From NCBI GenBank assembly GCA_943737045.1, contig CALSFV010000259.1:617082-681081 (forward strand): a stretch of DNA of 64,000 nucleotides, given 5' to 3'. The DNA comes from Parapristionchus giblindavisi. Taxonomy: Eukaryota > Nematoda > Chromadorea > Rhabditida > Diplogasteridae. Below are positions 30,050 through 42,178 of the stretch, one piece after another (within the stretch, counting starts at the first letter, position 1; every line of letters begins with the position of its first letter). The notes beneath the pieces were generated by a model, which searched no databases, had not been told where the DNA came from, and saw nothing but the letters and a program-made list of their open reading frames with translations. The position numbers were made by a program, and so were the translations under genes.

Positions 30050-32771
30050 TCACCTAATCCTTTGCTCATAATCTACGGTTGGATCAAAAGGTTGTTCGAT
30101 AGTTATCTTTCTCGTCTCAACATTTTCCAGAACTACAAAAGATTTATCCAAATCTTCGCCATTGATAACGTAATACCGATCTCTTGAAGACAGGTTAACC
30201 TGAAAATTCAATATTTTGACGACATTATTAAAATACATCGATCGAAATGTGCTTTACTTTCAACTGCGTTCAAGATTTAGTACCAACTAACTTTTCTTCT
30301 TTTATTACTTTCATTATCCAAATAAATGTCATACCATGTACATATTAAAATGTATTCGAAAAGGCGAAGTCGAATTTCGTGTAAAGATCAACACCCTCTT
30401 CTTTGGATTTTCCATCGCACACTGAAATTTTATTATTGATAAGTGCACAAATACAAGTTTTGATATAATTATCATCATGTTTAAAGGTGGAGTTTAAAAT
30501 GAGTCATTACCCTAATGATGGCTTCAATATCAGAGTCGCGAACACTGATCGACTGAAGGTTGCACTCCGATAGCCGCCCGATCGTTCGATATATATCCTT
30601 ATTTAACAATGTCGATACACGTCCGTCACACTTCTGTGATTATAAGCATCATTAATATTAATAAAATTTAAAAAATATAATATAAAATATGCAACGACTA
30701 ACTTCGATATGATCCACGTCTATTGACTCAGTCCCTGCGGCAATTAAACGATCAATAAATGAGAAATCATGATTGAGAATAAATATTCGGTTCGTATTCT
30801 CATGGTATCGCAGGCGTCTAGGCTTTAACCTCACGATTGTGTCGCATAACCTGGATTTATTATTTTGGATGAGATACTTTTTTGTCTTTTTTGTCTATAT
30901 CATAGTCGTACCACTGCATAAAAAGATATCATAAGTATATTCTCTTCTTATTCTCATTGACAGTAAGATAAAATAGAATAATTTATGTTCTTTGTCTTTT
31001 TTGCATCATGAAGAAATGTTTTTACGAGAAATGATTAGCTTACCCTTGCGGCAGTATCGGATTCCTGATGTCAGTGATATCGTGCTCATCGTGCCTGAAA
31101 TAAAATTAATTTCTTAATGTAAAGGGACACAAATCATCATTTGATGAAACATTGTGAGCTTCATCTCTCTTTACGATAGTGATCGAGATAGCGATGCTGA
31201 TTGAAGTATTGTAAATGAACGTAGACACAGCAACTTTTGTTTAACAATTAACTCGTAACTAACTTGTATGTAGCAGCTCTAAACTCCAATAGGTCAATAT
31301 CGATTTGACATTCCGCTAGTAGATTTAAACCGCGAACGATTTCGTCGTCAATTAAACACTGAAGAATACAATATAATGGAACGTTATAAATAAGATAACG
31401 CTTTATTGTCAATAGTAATAGCTGCAATAATTCATTAACTCACCAAGAATATCCTAAAATGATTGATCTTGGCATACCGAATCCCATGAGCCAGATTCAC
31501 AAAGAGATCATACGGAACTGGTAAGCTATGTGTTCTCATATAACATTGATCGATGTACTTCTGAAATGGAAACGAAATATACTCTTCCTCAAAATAAACC
31601 CGTCAATCCACCCACACAAATTAAGGAAAATAAAGTGATCCGATGAAATAGAAAAAAAAATGATAAGCACATTTATAAAGTAATTAAGATAACTCAATTG
31701 TTTCATCCAGTAGAATGGATCATTAGATGCACCCTTCCTCACAATGGGAGGATCGAAATTGACTTGAGCACGAGCGTATGTCGCTGGCTCCAGTGCATAC
31801 CATGAATAGTACCTAGAATAATGAATTGAAATAACTATGATACATTATGCAATATCGCATGGCTGTTGGTTTGTTCGGATCATATTATTCTTAATCACTT
31901 GATTTTTCAAAAGAATTATCTTCCTGACTGAAGCAGAAAGCGTGATCAATTGATCTCTCACCTTCCCCCCCCCATCCCCATCCACCTCTCTTTTAATGAT
32001 TTTTATTCGCTCACATATTTTTTCTTGCACTCGAACACTTTGTATTTGTTGAAACACCTTTGCGGTGTACGATAAATAAATAAATAAATAAATAAATTCT
32101 AAGATAGCTGTGCCATACATGGGACTGTCGTTGTCCTATCCTCGACACATTAATGTTATGTCATAATAACTTTTTGATGCGTATTATCAGTAATCATGTC
32201 CAAGAAATCTTTCTCACCTGTTTTTGTCGGTCTTCTCAAGCATTTGTATCCTAAACGCATGACCATATTGGTTCTGAATAGAAGGATTTAATTACAAAAT
32301 ATACAAAACTGATCATTTCAACTAATCCAAAATAAGCTCGTATTACCTGGCACAATTCTATTTTCTGTATCAATCGTGGTCTCAACGAATTTCTGTGCTC
32401 ACGAATGAATGAGTTAAATCGCTTGCACGTTAGCATTATATTTAGAAGTTGATCTTGAGAAATGCACCGGAGTATTCGGATCATTGGAAGGTAAGGAAGA
32501 TTGAGAAGAGATGGTGAGTCATTCTGAAATCACAGAATTAAATGCATAAAAACAAATACATGGATCGTTCGACCAACAATAAAAGTAAAAATCACTCTCA
32601 ACTATATAGCATGACAACTAAAAAGCGTGATTTATTTCCGTCGGAAATAGGAATCTTTGTAATATATATTGATCTCTGATTTTATTAATTTTTATGTACA
32701 AAAATAGAAAGTGATCCCAATCATACATTTGGTAAGTCGGCGAATGATGTTGAAGGTATCGCATCATCCAT
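30050..32771 (-). CDS. F-box protein, 11 exons, 372 aa
   Basis: Probably a substrate-recognition subunit of an SCF (Skp1-Cullin-F-box) ubiquitin ligase. Exons (high to low): 32771-32727, 32523-32347, 32273-32218, 31812-31743, 31560-31444, 31358-31264, 31094-31044, 30850-30703, 30633-30511, 30421-30335, 30199-30050; phases agree throughout. The F-box is at about 24-65: LPYLPMIRILRCISQDQLLN followed by MLTCKRFNSFI. The remaining 300 residues have no motif I recognise but show alternating hydrophobic strands and Asp/Cys-containing turns, like the divergent C-terminal regions of nematode FBXA/FBXB proteins. The acceptor ATTTTCAG lies 15 nt before the ATG with no upstream exon, so the start is probably trans-spliced. 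Such families expand and diverge quickly, so a one-to-one orthologue is unlikely. Confidence 0.85.
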
Positions 32772-33596
32772 GCAAAACCAAGAACACTGAAAATGAATTA
32801 ATGTGAAAAAAGAAATTGTTCATTTAAAGAATGGATTTGCATATATCGATTATGACCTGATTATGACAGAAGAATGAGAGATATTAGAGAAAGGGAAAAG
32901 AAAGGGAGAAGTGATAATGCCAAGAAAGAGGAGAGGCACTAGAGAAAGAGCGGAGGCAAGAGGTCAGTCCCTCTCACTCTCATCTATTCAGTGACCCATC
33001 CTGTCCTATAAAGCCATTTTGATTTGAAAATATCCATTTTATAAGATAATCATTACTTGATTATTATTTCATTGTATACTTTTCACGGTCAATAATGCAG
33101 AAAATTAAGATTTACAGTTTTTATCTAAAGCACAACATGAAGAAAAATCCTCTGGAATCCATCCAGCACTAGAAACACTGACAAAGGAGTGAGAACCGAG
33201 ACTGAGAAGATAGGGCGTATTAATAATAAGAAAATAAACACGTTTGAACGGATAAACGATGTAGAATAATCTTAAACTTGCCTAAGATTTGTGGAACGTT
33301 AAAGGGACCAAGTCAAGATGAAAGTGGTGTGCGCTGAGAAACGTCGCCTTAACACACTACCAAGCATCAACTGACTTTATTGCATATGTATTAATCCAAT
33401 AATGATTTATTATTGTAAACATAATAATCTCTGTAAATAAAAACCTTTCTTGCGGAATAATGTTGTGGTTGTCAAACTTGAGATTTATAATGGGAAACAT
33501 TTGAGAAATATTTATTTTTATGATTTTTTAAAAAAATTTTTGTATTTATTTTTGGTTAAGCTGCAATAAGTATTATATATTGATCAACATTCATAT
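32772..33596. other. Intergenic, upstream of the F-box gene
   Basis: Contains a purine-rich stretch near 32870-32965 and otherwise AT-rich sequence. No gene seen. Confidence 0.5.
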
Positions 33597-34532
33597 ATTA
33601 AAACGCGCTCTCTGTAAGGGCGGCAGAGGGAGGGCACAAAGTTTCAAAATCGTCCTAGACCGTTCATATTTGGTGGTTAGAGTCCCTAGGGGTGGGATAC
33701 ACTTCAGCCAAAAAATTGGCTCGAATTATCGATTTTTGATCTACCAAAAGTGAAAAATTCAAAATGAGTTTTTCCAATCGCGTCATATATCATTCGAAAG
33801 AGCGTTGAAAGTTATGTAAAACTGACAAGTTTCGAAAGATTTGGTTCAATAGTTTTTGAGAAAAATCCGATTTTCCGAAAAAAGGCCAGATTTTTTTCCT
33901 TTCGTTAAATAGCAGACTACTTTCCCATCATTTCTTGTCTCTGGGCATTTGATATCTTATGTAAAAATGGATGAGCTATCCGAATATCATACTCATTTTA
34001 ACCATCTCCATACCGGAACATGACATATTGGCAAAAAACTAGCTCATTTTTAGCGTTACAATCCTCGACGCGGGTTCGAATCCCGCCTCGGGCGAAAATT
34101 TTTGCAAACTTTTTTTAGTTCCATTTTGGCTTCTAATCGACTTTTTTTCGTTCCTTGGACTTTTTAAATGTTCTTCTGATCAAGCAATATCTAAAATGTA
34201 ATGTTCTGAAGGTGTAAGTTGCTTTTTGTAAACTTTTTTATCAATGGATACATTCGGTACATCAATCACATTCGTCGTCATCATTTCAATGATCTTCCTT
34301 AAGAGAATTAACATCTCCATCCATCAATTCAATCGTTTCTTACATGTTGAAAATTTCATTCATGGTGTTTCTGATAGAAGTGATCTGCATCAGATATCAA
34401 CGCCTTTTTATCAATAGCATCAACATCGTTCGTTTGATCCCTTATTTTTTTGATTCTAGGTTTTTTTTTCTATTTTTTTTCTGTATACGTAATGTACTGC
34501 GTAATTCTTGTCATTCTTGTGATTTATAGAAT

Positions 34533-34667
34533 ATAGAATATTTCTGAGTGTAGCCGATAACTTGACAAGAAGAATTATATAATAATATTATATTTATATT
34601 TAAAAAATATAATATTACTATATAATTCTTCTTGTCAAGTTATCGGCTACACTCAGAAATATTCTAT
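34533..34667. repeat. Long near-perfect palindrome
   Basis: Arms of about 50 bp (CTGAGTGTAGCCGATAACTT and flanking bases) with an AT-rich, partly self-complementary centre. It begins 13 bp beyond the stop of the small peptide gene, so it would form a strong hairpin in that transcript's 3' region. Confidence 0.9.
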
Positions 34668-34679
34668 TTGTTTTCTATT

Positions 34680-34899
34680 CTAGATTTCGAGCTTGATTCG
34701 CTTGGCATCCTCAGCACTATTTCCACCAGGACGCTTCAATAATATTTATTAGAACTAAAAAAAAACATAAGTGTCCGTCAAGATTATCTGTCTAACATAC
34801 CTTTACAGCTCGTGCTTGAGCCTCATACGACTCTTCATTGGAGGGTGATCGACAGAGAGCGGGAAGAAGAAGGAGAACGAATAAAATTGTCTTCAGCAT
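34680..34899 (-). CDS. Small secreted peptide precursor, 2 exons, 50 aa
   Basis: Exons 34899-34801 and 34733-34680 join in phase 0 with a GTATGT donor; the acceptor is the AAG before 34733. The protein starts MLKTILFVLLLLPALCRS, a strong signal peptide. The mature part contains two Lys-Arg pairs that would release PGGNSAED-type and IKLEI-type fragments, so a neuropeptide-like precursor is possible. Cys is absent after the signal. CTACTTAG lies 4 nt before the ATG as a likely trans-splice acceptor. Using the alternative acceptor at 34748 would end the frame at once. It lies in the centre of the foldback element, whose arms flank it on both sides. I recognise no family. Confidence 0.5.
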
Positions 34900-36040
34900 C
34901 TTCCTAAGTAGCAACATGAACGATAAATAAAGATTTAATTTGCTAAAACAATGAATATTTCAAGAGAAGAATAAAATACGTGGCAGTGATGAAGAAACGG
35001 ACCATTTGCGATGCGACTAATGTCTCGAGTGTACGAAAGAAATCACTTCTCTAACACTAGACGATGGATAGAATGCAAGTGTCAATCAAAACTGTGCCAT
35101 TTAGTACTAGTCATTTTCTCGTTTTTTGTACTAAACGATCTTACTTTCACTTTCATTTAAGTGATCTCCTTTAGAAAATAAGTTCACGTACAAGCAAAAC
35201 AAAAATAGATAGAAATCATGTTTTATCATTATTGAAAACCATTTAAAAAGTCCAAGGGTCGAAAAAAGTCGATTAGAAGCCAAAATGGAACTAAAAAAAG
35301 TTTGCAAAAATTTTCGGCCGAGGCGGGATTCGAACCCGCGTCGAGGATTGTAACGCTAAAAATGAGCTAGTTTTTTGCCAATATGTCATGTTCCGGTATG
35401 GAGATGGTTAAAATGAGTATGATATTCGGATAGCCCATCCATTTTTACATAAGATATCAAATGCCCAGAGACAAGAAATGATGGGAAAGTAGTCTGCTAT
35501 TTAACGAAAGGAAAAAAATCTGGCCTTTTTTCGGAAAATCGGATTTTTCTCAAAAACTATTGAACCAAATCTTTCGAAACTTGTCAGTTTTACATAACTT
35601 TCAACGCTCTTTCGAATGATATATGACGCGATTGGAAAAACTCATTTTGAATTTTTCACTTTTGGTAGATCAAAAATCGATAATTCGAGCCAATTTTTTG
35701 GCTGAAGTGTATCCCACCCCTAGGGACTCTAACCACCAAATATGAACGGTCTAGGACGATTTTGAAACTTTGTGCCCTCCCCCTGTCACCACCCCTCCGC
35801 TGTTAGGGAGAGTGCGTTTTAATGTGTGCAGAAACGGTATCACGCATTACAAAAGCTTCAGCAATTCATCGTTTGCTAACTGGTACAAGAACAATAATCC
35901 ATTATCATCTTCATTAATCTGTATGCCCTCATTTTCGGCTTAGTCAAATCGTTTCTTCTCATATGCATACAATGGAAAATACGCGTATATCATCTTTTGG
36001 CTTACCCTAATTCCTGCTAGTATTGTGGGATCAGTGGTTG

Positions 36041-36050
36041 TATAAATAGT
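36041..36050 (+). promoter_or_regulatory. TATA box
   Basis: TGTATAAATAG lies about 48 bp before the ATG of the SXP/RAL-2 gene, the spacing expected of a pol II core promoter with a short leader. Confidence 0.55.
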
Positions 36051-36089
36051 GGAAGATAGTACTATGATGATATACAACCATCGACAACA

Positions 36090-37449
36090 ATGCGCGCACT
36101 CCCTCTGACTGTTTTTGTCGTTATTGTTGTATACGGTAAGATCTTTGTATGATCTATGGCATACAGTAGTGCTTCATTCAATGGATTTTCAGTGTCTTCT
36201 CAATCTACCGTTAGTACAGATAACCAGAGTAGTACCGCACCATCAAGCCTTCACTCTAATGGCTCGTCAGGTAACTAACAAGTCTTATTTCATACCCTGC
36301 TTGTCGCCTACACAGTGCGTTTTTTTTCTTCAAAAAATGAAGAATTTTTTTCTCAAACTTCAATTAATTATATAAAATTTGAAAGTGCATGGTCGCAGCT
36401 AATTTTTTGGTTCCGCCCTTTTATTACCTATACCTATCGAGGAAAATAGTCTCGTTCAAAAGTCTAAAAGAAATTACTTGTACTTCCCTTGTAAAATCAT
36501 TAAAATCGGGTGCTCAATTTTCATGAATAAATTTATTCGCTCTATTTTCTCGCAGAATACATCATCTATAGAGTAATAAGGTAATTGTTAATAATATTCA
36601 ACACATTATATTTAGAAACACCATCACCCTCTCCCAATGACGTCCTCCTCCCCTCATTCGTTCGTGATCTCTCATCTAATCTCAAGAAGGAATTCCTCGA
36701 TATTGTAACCAATCCCGATATGACAGCTGCGGAGATCGATCAGAAAATTATCAATTGGGGAAGATCCAACGGACTAGAGGTAATTGACAGTGGCCAATCA
36801 CGTTAGTAGCCATATCAAAAGTCAGACTGGTGAGAGCACTATGCATTACGAAATGAACGTGAGGTGTTATAATATCCAAGTATAAATATTCATTATTTAA
36901 AGCTTCATTAGATCACATGACAATTCAGGATAAAGTAAAATCATTCGAAGATGATAGCAGACGAACACAGAAGGAGCAACTCTCAACGATAGGTGACGCC
37001 GTTAACCAACTTCCGGAAGCTTTCGCAAGGGTATGACTTTTTGATTTTTTCCCCAAACGAATTGAGTAATGCCAGGTCCGAGCTATAGTCTCAGCTGAGA
37101 ATCTCTCTGGTCGTGCTATTCAGGAGCAACTGACGTTGGTAATTTCATCATATCCGAATGAGGTTCAGGTATGAAATATTTTAATAGTATTAAAAAACGA
37201 AAACTTCTATCATCTTAGAATCTACTCCGTCACGTTCTCAAACCACAAGTGCATTTGGCAACGACTGTTAGTCCCCACCCGGCCTCTTCATCATCATCAA
37301 TATCTTCTTCATCATCACTTCCTAACTCATTATCCCCAATCCCTGTCACACCATTACCCCAATCTACCCCCTTCCCTCATGAAACTAACATCAACGATAT
37401 GAGTGTTATCTCGAACATGACAGATTCCACAAATTCCACGCTTGCCTGA
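36090..37449 (+). CDS. SXP/RAL-2 family (DUF148) secreted protein, 6 exons, 237 aa
   Basis: Exons 36090-36135, 36193-36270, 36616-36779, 36929-37030, 37076-37168 and 37219-37449, all in phase. Signal peptide 1-15 (MRALPLTVFVVIVVY). A Ser/Thr-rich linker follows, then the DUF148 helical domain from about residue 53: LSSNLKKEFLDIVTNPDMTA, EIDQKIINWG, and later VNQLPEAFARV with further helices. The C-terminal 60 residues are a Ser/Pro/Thr-rich tail with possible O-glycosylation and NMT/NST N-glycosylation sites. The family is nematode-specific and extracellular; parasite members are surface or secreted antigens that may bind metals or lipids. The function of free-living members is unknown. AATAAAG near 37501 is a plausible poly(A) signal. 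Confidence 0.82.
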
Positions 37450-38167
37450 ATCCTCATTACTTTCCTTACTAATAACATGTCTTATCATAGTAAACTATCT
37501 AATAAAGTTAACTTTTTATAGTCACTAATGATGTCGCATGATAATTGGGATAGATTCATGTAGCAGGAGATCAAAGGAATCTTGTTTGAGTTATCCCCGA
37601 TCTCATATGATACGTGATTACATTGAGGCTCTTTTGAGGTTCTTACAGTTTCTCAGAGCTTCCAATGGCATTCCATCTTCATTTTTTGCTTTTAATATTT
37701 GATCATTTTAAAAGATCTTTAAATTGTAAAATTAATTTTGAAACTGATCTTTAAAATATTAGCTTGATGTCTGCCTTTTTCTATATCTTCTTGGTCATGT
37801 TATTTATCGTGTCGTATATAGGAATCATTAATATATGCTCAGGGGAGTTAAATGAACAACTGGTTGCCTATATCATTGATCCGGCTAGACAGTTTAGACA
37901 CACAGAGTAGGACGGTGAAGAAGCGGATAGTCAGAGATTTATATTGATAATAGGAGAGATGAATATTATGCGATACCCAGAGACATAGGTATATATCGAA
38001 GATAGAGAGAAATTCTCAAGTCTCCTAGTAATGACGGTGCTCTCGTCCATAATTATCGGAGCTTAAATTGCACCTGGTTTCGAATACCACTGAAACCTTC
38101 CCCTCGAATCTATTCAAAGGCAAGAACTATGACGACGTGTTGACTACGCCAGAATACGAAGTAAACC
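37450..38167. other. Intergenic
   Basis: Between the SXP/RAL-2 gene and the chemoreceptor. No gene seen. Confidence 0.5.
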
Positions 38168-41112
38168 ATGGCGCACGAACCATTGTGGTACACGCTGTCC
38201 TCTCAAATCCTGTGCATATACATTCCTCGAATCAACGGTGGCATATCGCTGTTTCTCAATGCTATCGCGGTGTTCATTATCATCAAAAAGACGCCGACAT
38301 ATATGGATAAATATCAGTTATTCCTGCTTTTTATGACGGTAAGTGATTTTTCAATATGATTATCCCATCGTCTATAACAAGTTGGTAATGAGTGAATAGT
38401 AGAAAATTAATGTATACTTAAAATGTGAAATTGGCCATTGCTCTAAATGAAAAGAAAACGTATGTATTGAATGTTTAGACAATGATCACAGAAATTTACA
38501 AATTTCAGGTTCTCTCAGGAATTTTTGACTTCTGCTTGACTATCCTGGGTACACCGGTTCCATTGTACGGTGCCCAAGGCGCACAATATGTCGGATTCAT
38601 GGTCTATGTCTGTCCAAGTTGTGGATTCGAGATGACCGTCAGTACTAATTAGAAGCATTATATGTTTTCAGTTATTTTGCGTTATCATAACGATTACCAC
38701 ATATTTAACAGACTGTTAGGAATAACAATGTTTTCATTTTTTTCCTGTTTAAATTGAGTTCATCTTTTGACGCGTTCGCATTTTTCATTCCTTCTAATCT
38801 TTATCCTTTCTCATTACCTCATATTTTGCGGTAATATTGTCAGTCGTCCATTGGATTTTTAATGAAAGACAAGAATAATAAAATTAATCAAAAATAAAGG
38901 GCTAAAAATAATCCACTTGCAGCAATTGATCTGTTTCCTCTTTGGTCTTCTGATCTTCTGTCAGACAGCCTCATTCGCCTATCGACACTATGCTTACTGC
39001 ATCCTTAGAAAGGTATTTATTTTTTAAAATATTATATAACAGTTTCAAAACTCTTTTGTTTCGTTTCGATAGACACGCTACGAACATTAAGGAACAAGTA
39101 CAACGGACGTCAATCAGAAACTTCCTACTCTTCATTCTCTTCTTGATTGTTCTACTTGGATGTCCATTATCATTCCTACAAGTGAAATCAGAAGAAAGAG
39201 AAATGAGAGTGTATCTTGATCAGGTACTTAATTATTTTCGCATAATATACTTTCATCAATCAAATTATGAAATGAGAACTTATTCCTAGTAACTCGTTCA
39301 TTAATATATAATTTTTTTACCATTTAATTAATAATAATCATAGTCAATGTCCGATTTTTATAATATTTTGATCGTCGAATCTTTATTGTCTTTTTTTTTA
39401 TAAATTCATCTTTTCCAGAAACAGGTCTCAGTCTACAATAACAGTGCGTTTTGGACTATAATTCCATCAAAAATCGATCAATTCCATACATTTCTCGTCG
39501 TTGCCACGGCCACGCTCTTCTACGAACTTGCAATTATCGTTTATTTTGTGCTAAGTGTAAGTTTGCTGCCATCTCATCACTTTCTGGCCCATGGAAATAA
39601 TAGGCATTAACGGATAATTCGTTCCAAGCATTGATTGCAACTAGGCATTATCCTTTTAAAAGTATCAACAAACATGTATTTTGGACACAGTTGGGTACTT
39701 ATTGAATTACTTTTTTCCTATTTTTCAAAGTCATTTAAACGTTCTTACATTTATTTCATAGACAATTTATTATTTTAATTTCCTATGTAAGAGAAATACA
39801 TTATTACAGATCTATCGGGGTATGCGGTTAAGTGAACAGAGAGACACTAATTCCACAAACAGTGTGGACTTCCATCAGATGCTCTTACGCGCCCTAATTT
39901 CACAGGTGAGATAAACACTAAACTATCCCTCGAACAGATGAATTCAGTACAGCATACGCAATGGATTTTAAGAAAGAAAACAAGGCTATTTTCAGACATT
40001 GAATCCGCTCTGCTTTCTGATCACACCGATTGTTCTGCTCATCCTTTCAATTGGAGCTCAGCAGGCCTTGAGTGCGGAAAATGGTATTCAACTACAACAT
40101 TTGAAAAAGAGCTTGTATTCACCAAATATGATTAAAAGAAATGTTTGTGATTAACAGAATGTATAAACAATGCATCTCTGACAATAATGCTGAAAATAAT
40201 GATAATAATGCCAAATTAAGTTCCAAGAGTTCCCTTGTGAGTAATAGTTATCTTCGACGATATAATTGTTGTTGCGGGAGTATGGCAATCTGGGAGGTTT
40301 AAGAATCGCAATTTGTTTTGAAAAATCTAGGCTTCTTCTTTATTCGCAAAGAAAAAAACGTCCTACTTTTCCTGTTATCATTAGTAATTGAGGCATCTCA
40401 ACGGTATCATTGATCCTCTCAATGATATCTTTCTGTGCTGGTTCATTCTTCTCGAACATTCACGTCACAACGATGCTCTATCTCGTTCTCCCCTATCGAC
40501 GATACATCTATCACTATCTCAGATTAGGAAAGATTCTCCACACGGTATCTCATTTGGTTCTCAAAAACCAATGAAGTGGGAACGAACTGAACGAACGAAT
40601 GGTGTGAAAATAGTGCAAAAAGTTAAAGTTTATCATTTTAAAAAAACGTAAATTCTATTAATTATAATATTATCCTCAATCAAGCACTTTCTCCGGAATT
40701 CTTTATTCACTTAAAATGTATGAAGTATGAAGTACAACCAATTTACAATTCAAAATTTCTCGAATTCTGCTATCGCAAATGCCCAGTTAGAATTTAATAA
40801 AGAAAGAGTATTGTTTAAAAATTTCTTAATTATTCTGAAAAAATAACTGAAATTTCCAAAAGCCAGCCTTATATATTTGCAAACGGCTGTATAATAAGAA
40901 GAAATTTGATAAATACAAAATCGGCTATGAACGTTATTTCATGATTGTCAATTCCTTGCATGATACAAATAAAACATGAAATTGTATTTCAATTGCAGGT
41001 TCGTCCACAGTTACCCTGTGTGGAAATATCAATGAATCAGGTAGAATCCCCTAATCAGAATGTCAATCCCTCTCCGTCTCCTCTTCCAACTGCGCTTATG
41101 AGGAATATTTAA
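38168..41112 (+). CDS. Serpentine (7TM) chemoreceptor, Str/Srh/Sri superfamily, about 341-369 aa
   Basis: Exons 38168-38338, 38509-38637, 38923-39012, 39092-39223, 39419-39556, 39810-39905, 39996-40083 and 40393-40544 or 40574. Phases agree. Helices are seen in order: TM1 GGISLFLNAIAVFIII with KKTPTYMDKYQ after it; TM2 GIFDFCLTILGTPVPLYG; TM3 LICFLFGLLIFCQTA; TM4 FLLFILFLIVLLGCPLSFL; TM5 FLVVATATLFYELAIIVYFV; TM6 PLCFLITPIVLLILSIGA; TM7 VSLILSMISFCAGSFFSNIH, then TMLYLVLPYRRYI, the PYR motif of these receptors. Two ends are possible: read-through to TGA 40572-40574 (341 aa), or splicing at 40545 to a last exon 40999-41112 with a Pro/Asn-rich tail (369 aa). Likely expressed in chemosensory neurons; ligand unknown. 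Confidence 0.85.
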
Positions 41113-41524
41113 TAACTGCAATATACATAATGTAAATAATCTGTCAATTTACATCCAAACTACTGTTAGTTTTGATGTCAATTGTCTGTCCAGTAACTCT
41201 CATCCCACATATATTCTTAAATCTCTGTTAATTTTATTTAAAACCATTGAATTTAATTTTATTTTTTTTATTTTTTTGTATCTGTCAGATATCTGTCTTT
41301 AGTCGATACTTCTATTTTAATGATATTCGATCCAATTAATTACCATTTCTTTTCCTGACTTCTGTTATCACATACTCACTATATCAACAGTCAATGTACC
41401 GTTCACTCATACATTATCCTTATAAACTTTTTAGTAATAAATGAATATGTTAAGGTGTACAAGTACAAGTTTTTTCATGCATATTAAAGTTAAAATTGCA
41501 AGATGTGAACTTTATTACATTAAT

Positions 41525-42178
41525 AATTGGGGGGGGGCGATAATTTTGCCTACGATCATTTCGCCAACGGATCATAAATCTTTTAGGAGATGGCCTATGG
41601 AAACAAAAGTTGTACCATTGTTATCAGTAGGGGTGTACGGTATGGTGCTACCGTAACCGTCGGGAATCGCGAACTGATTTTTTTCAATCGACCCGGGGTT
41701 CATGGTTGAAAATGGCCAAAGTCGAAATATTCATGATCGCCCTAGATCAAATACGGGTTGCCATTATGTCAACAGTGAGGCAACTTATATCTTTCTGTAT
41801 ACCGTAACCCGAATTACCGTAATCTAGCTACCGTAGCCAACAATATTATAGTGAAATCCACGGCAAATCCCGGTTTGATTACAGTAGTTCGGGTTACGGT
41901 ATCAAGAAAGATAAAAGTTGGCTCGCTGCTGATATATTGGCAACTAGTATTTTGTCCAGGAGTATCATGAATTTTTTGACTTCGGCCATTTTCGATCATG
42001 AACCCCGGTCATGGGTCAATTGAAAAAAATCAGTTCGCGATTCCCGACGGTTACGGTAGCACCATACCGTACACCCCTACTGATAACAATGGTACAACTT
42101 TTGTATCCATAGGCCATCACCTAAAAGAGTTGTGATCCGTTTCGAAATGATCGTTGGCGAAATGATCGCCTCCCAATA
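41525..42178. mobile_element. Foldback (MITE-like) element, about 650 bp
   Basis: The two halves are inverted copies over about 325 bp each. Outer parts (CGATCATTTCGCCAACG; GTACGGTATGGTGCTACCGT) match closely, and the inner parts to about 41850 are more diverged. No coding sequence. It contains repeated TACCGTAA/TTACGGTA motifs. Confidence 0.8.

Larger units (their letters stand above)
33597..35823. mobile_element. 2.2-kb foldback element with arms of about 575 bp
   Basis: 33597-34170 and 35240-35823 are near-identical inverted copies, with one short diverged stretch next to the outer end. Both termini read ATTAAAACGC, consistent with insertion at TA or TTAA. Each arm carries GCGGGTTCGAATCCCGC, a tRNA T arm with an intact B box, but no matching 5' tRNA half. 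The 1.07-kb centre holds a second long palindrome and a small secreted-peptide gene on the minus strand. No transposase. Confidence 0.85.

Noticed and set aside
34050..34095. Intact tRNA in the foldback arm
   Set aside because: Only the T arm and B box are present. No A box or 5' acceptor strand can be found upstream in either arm.
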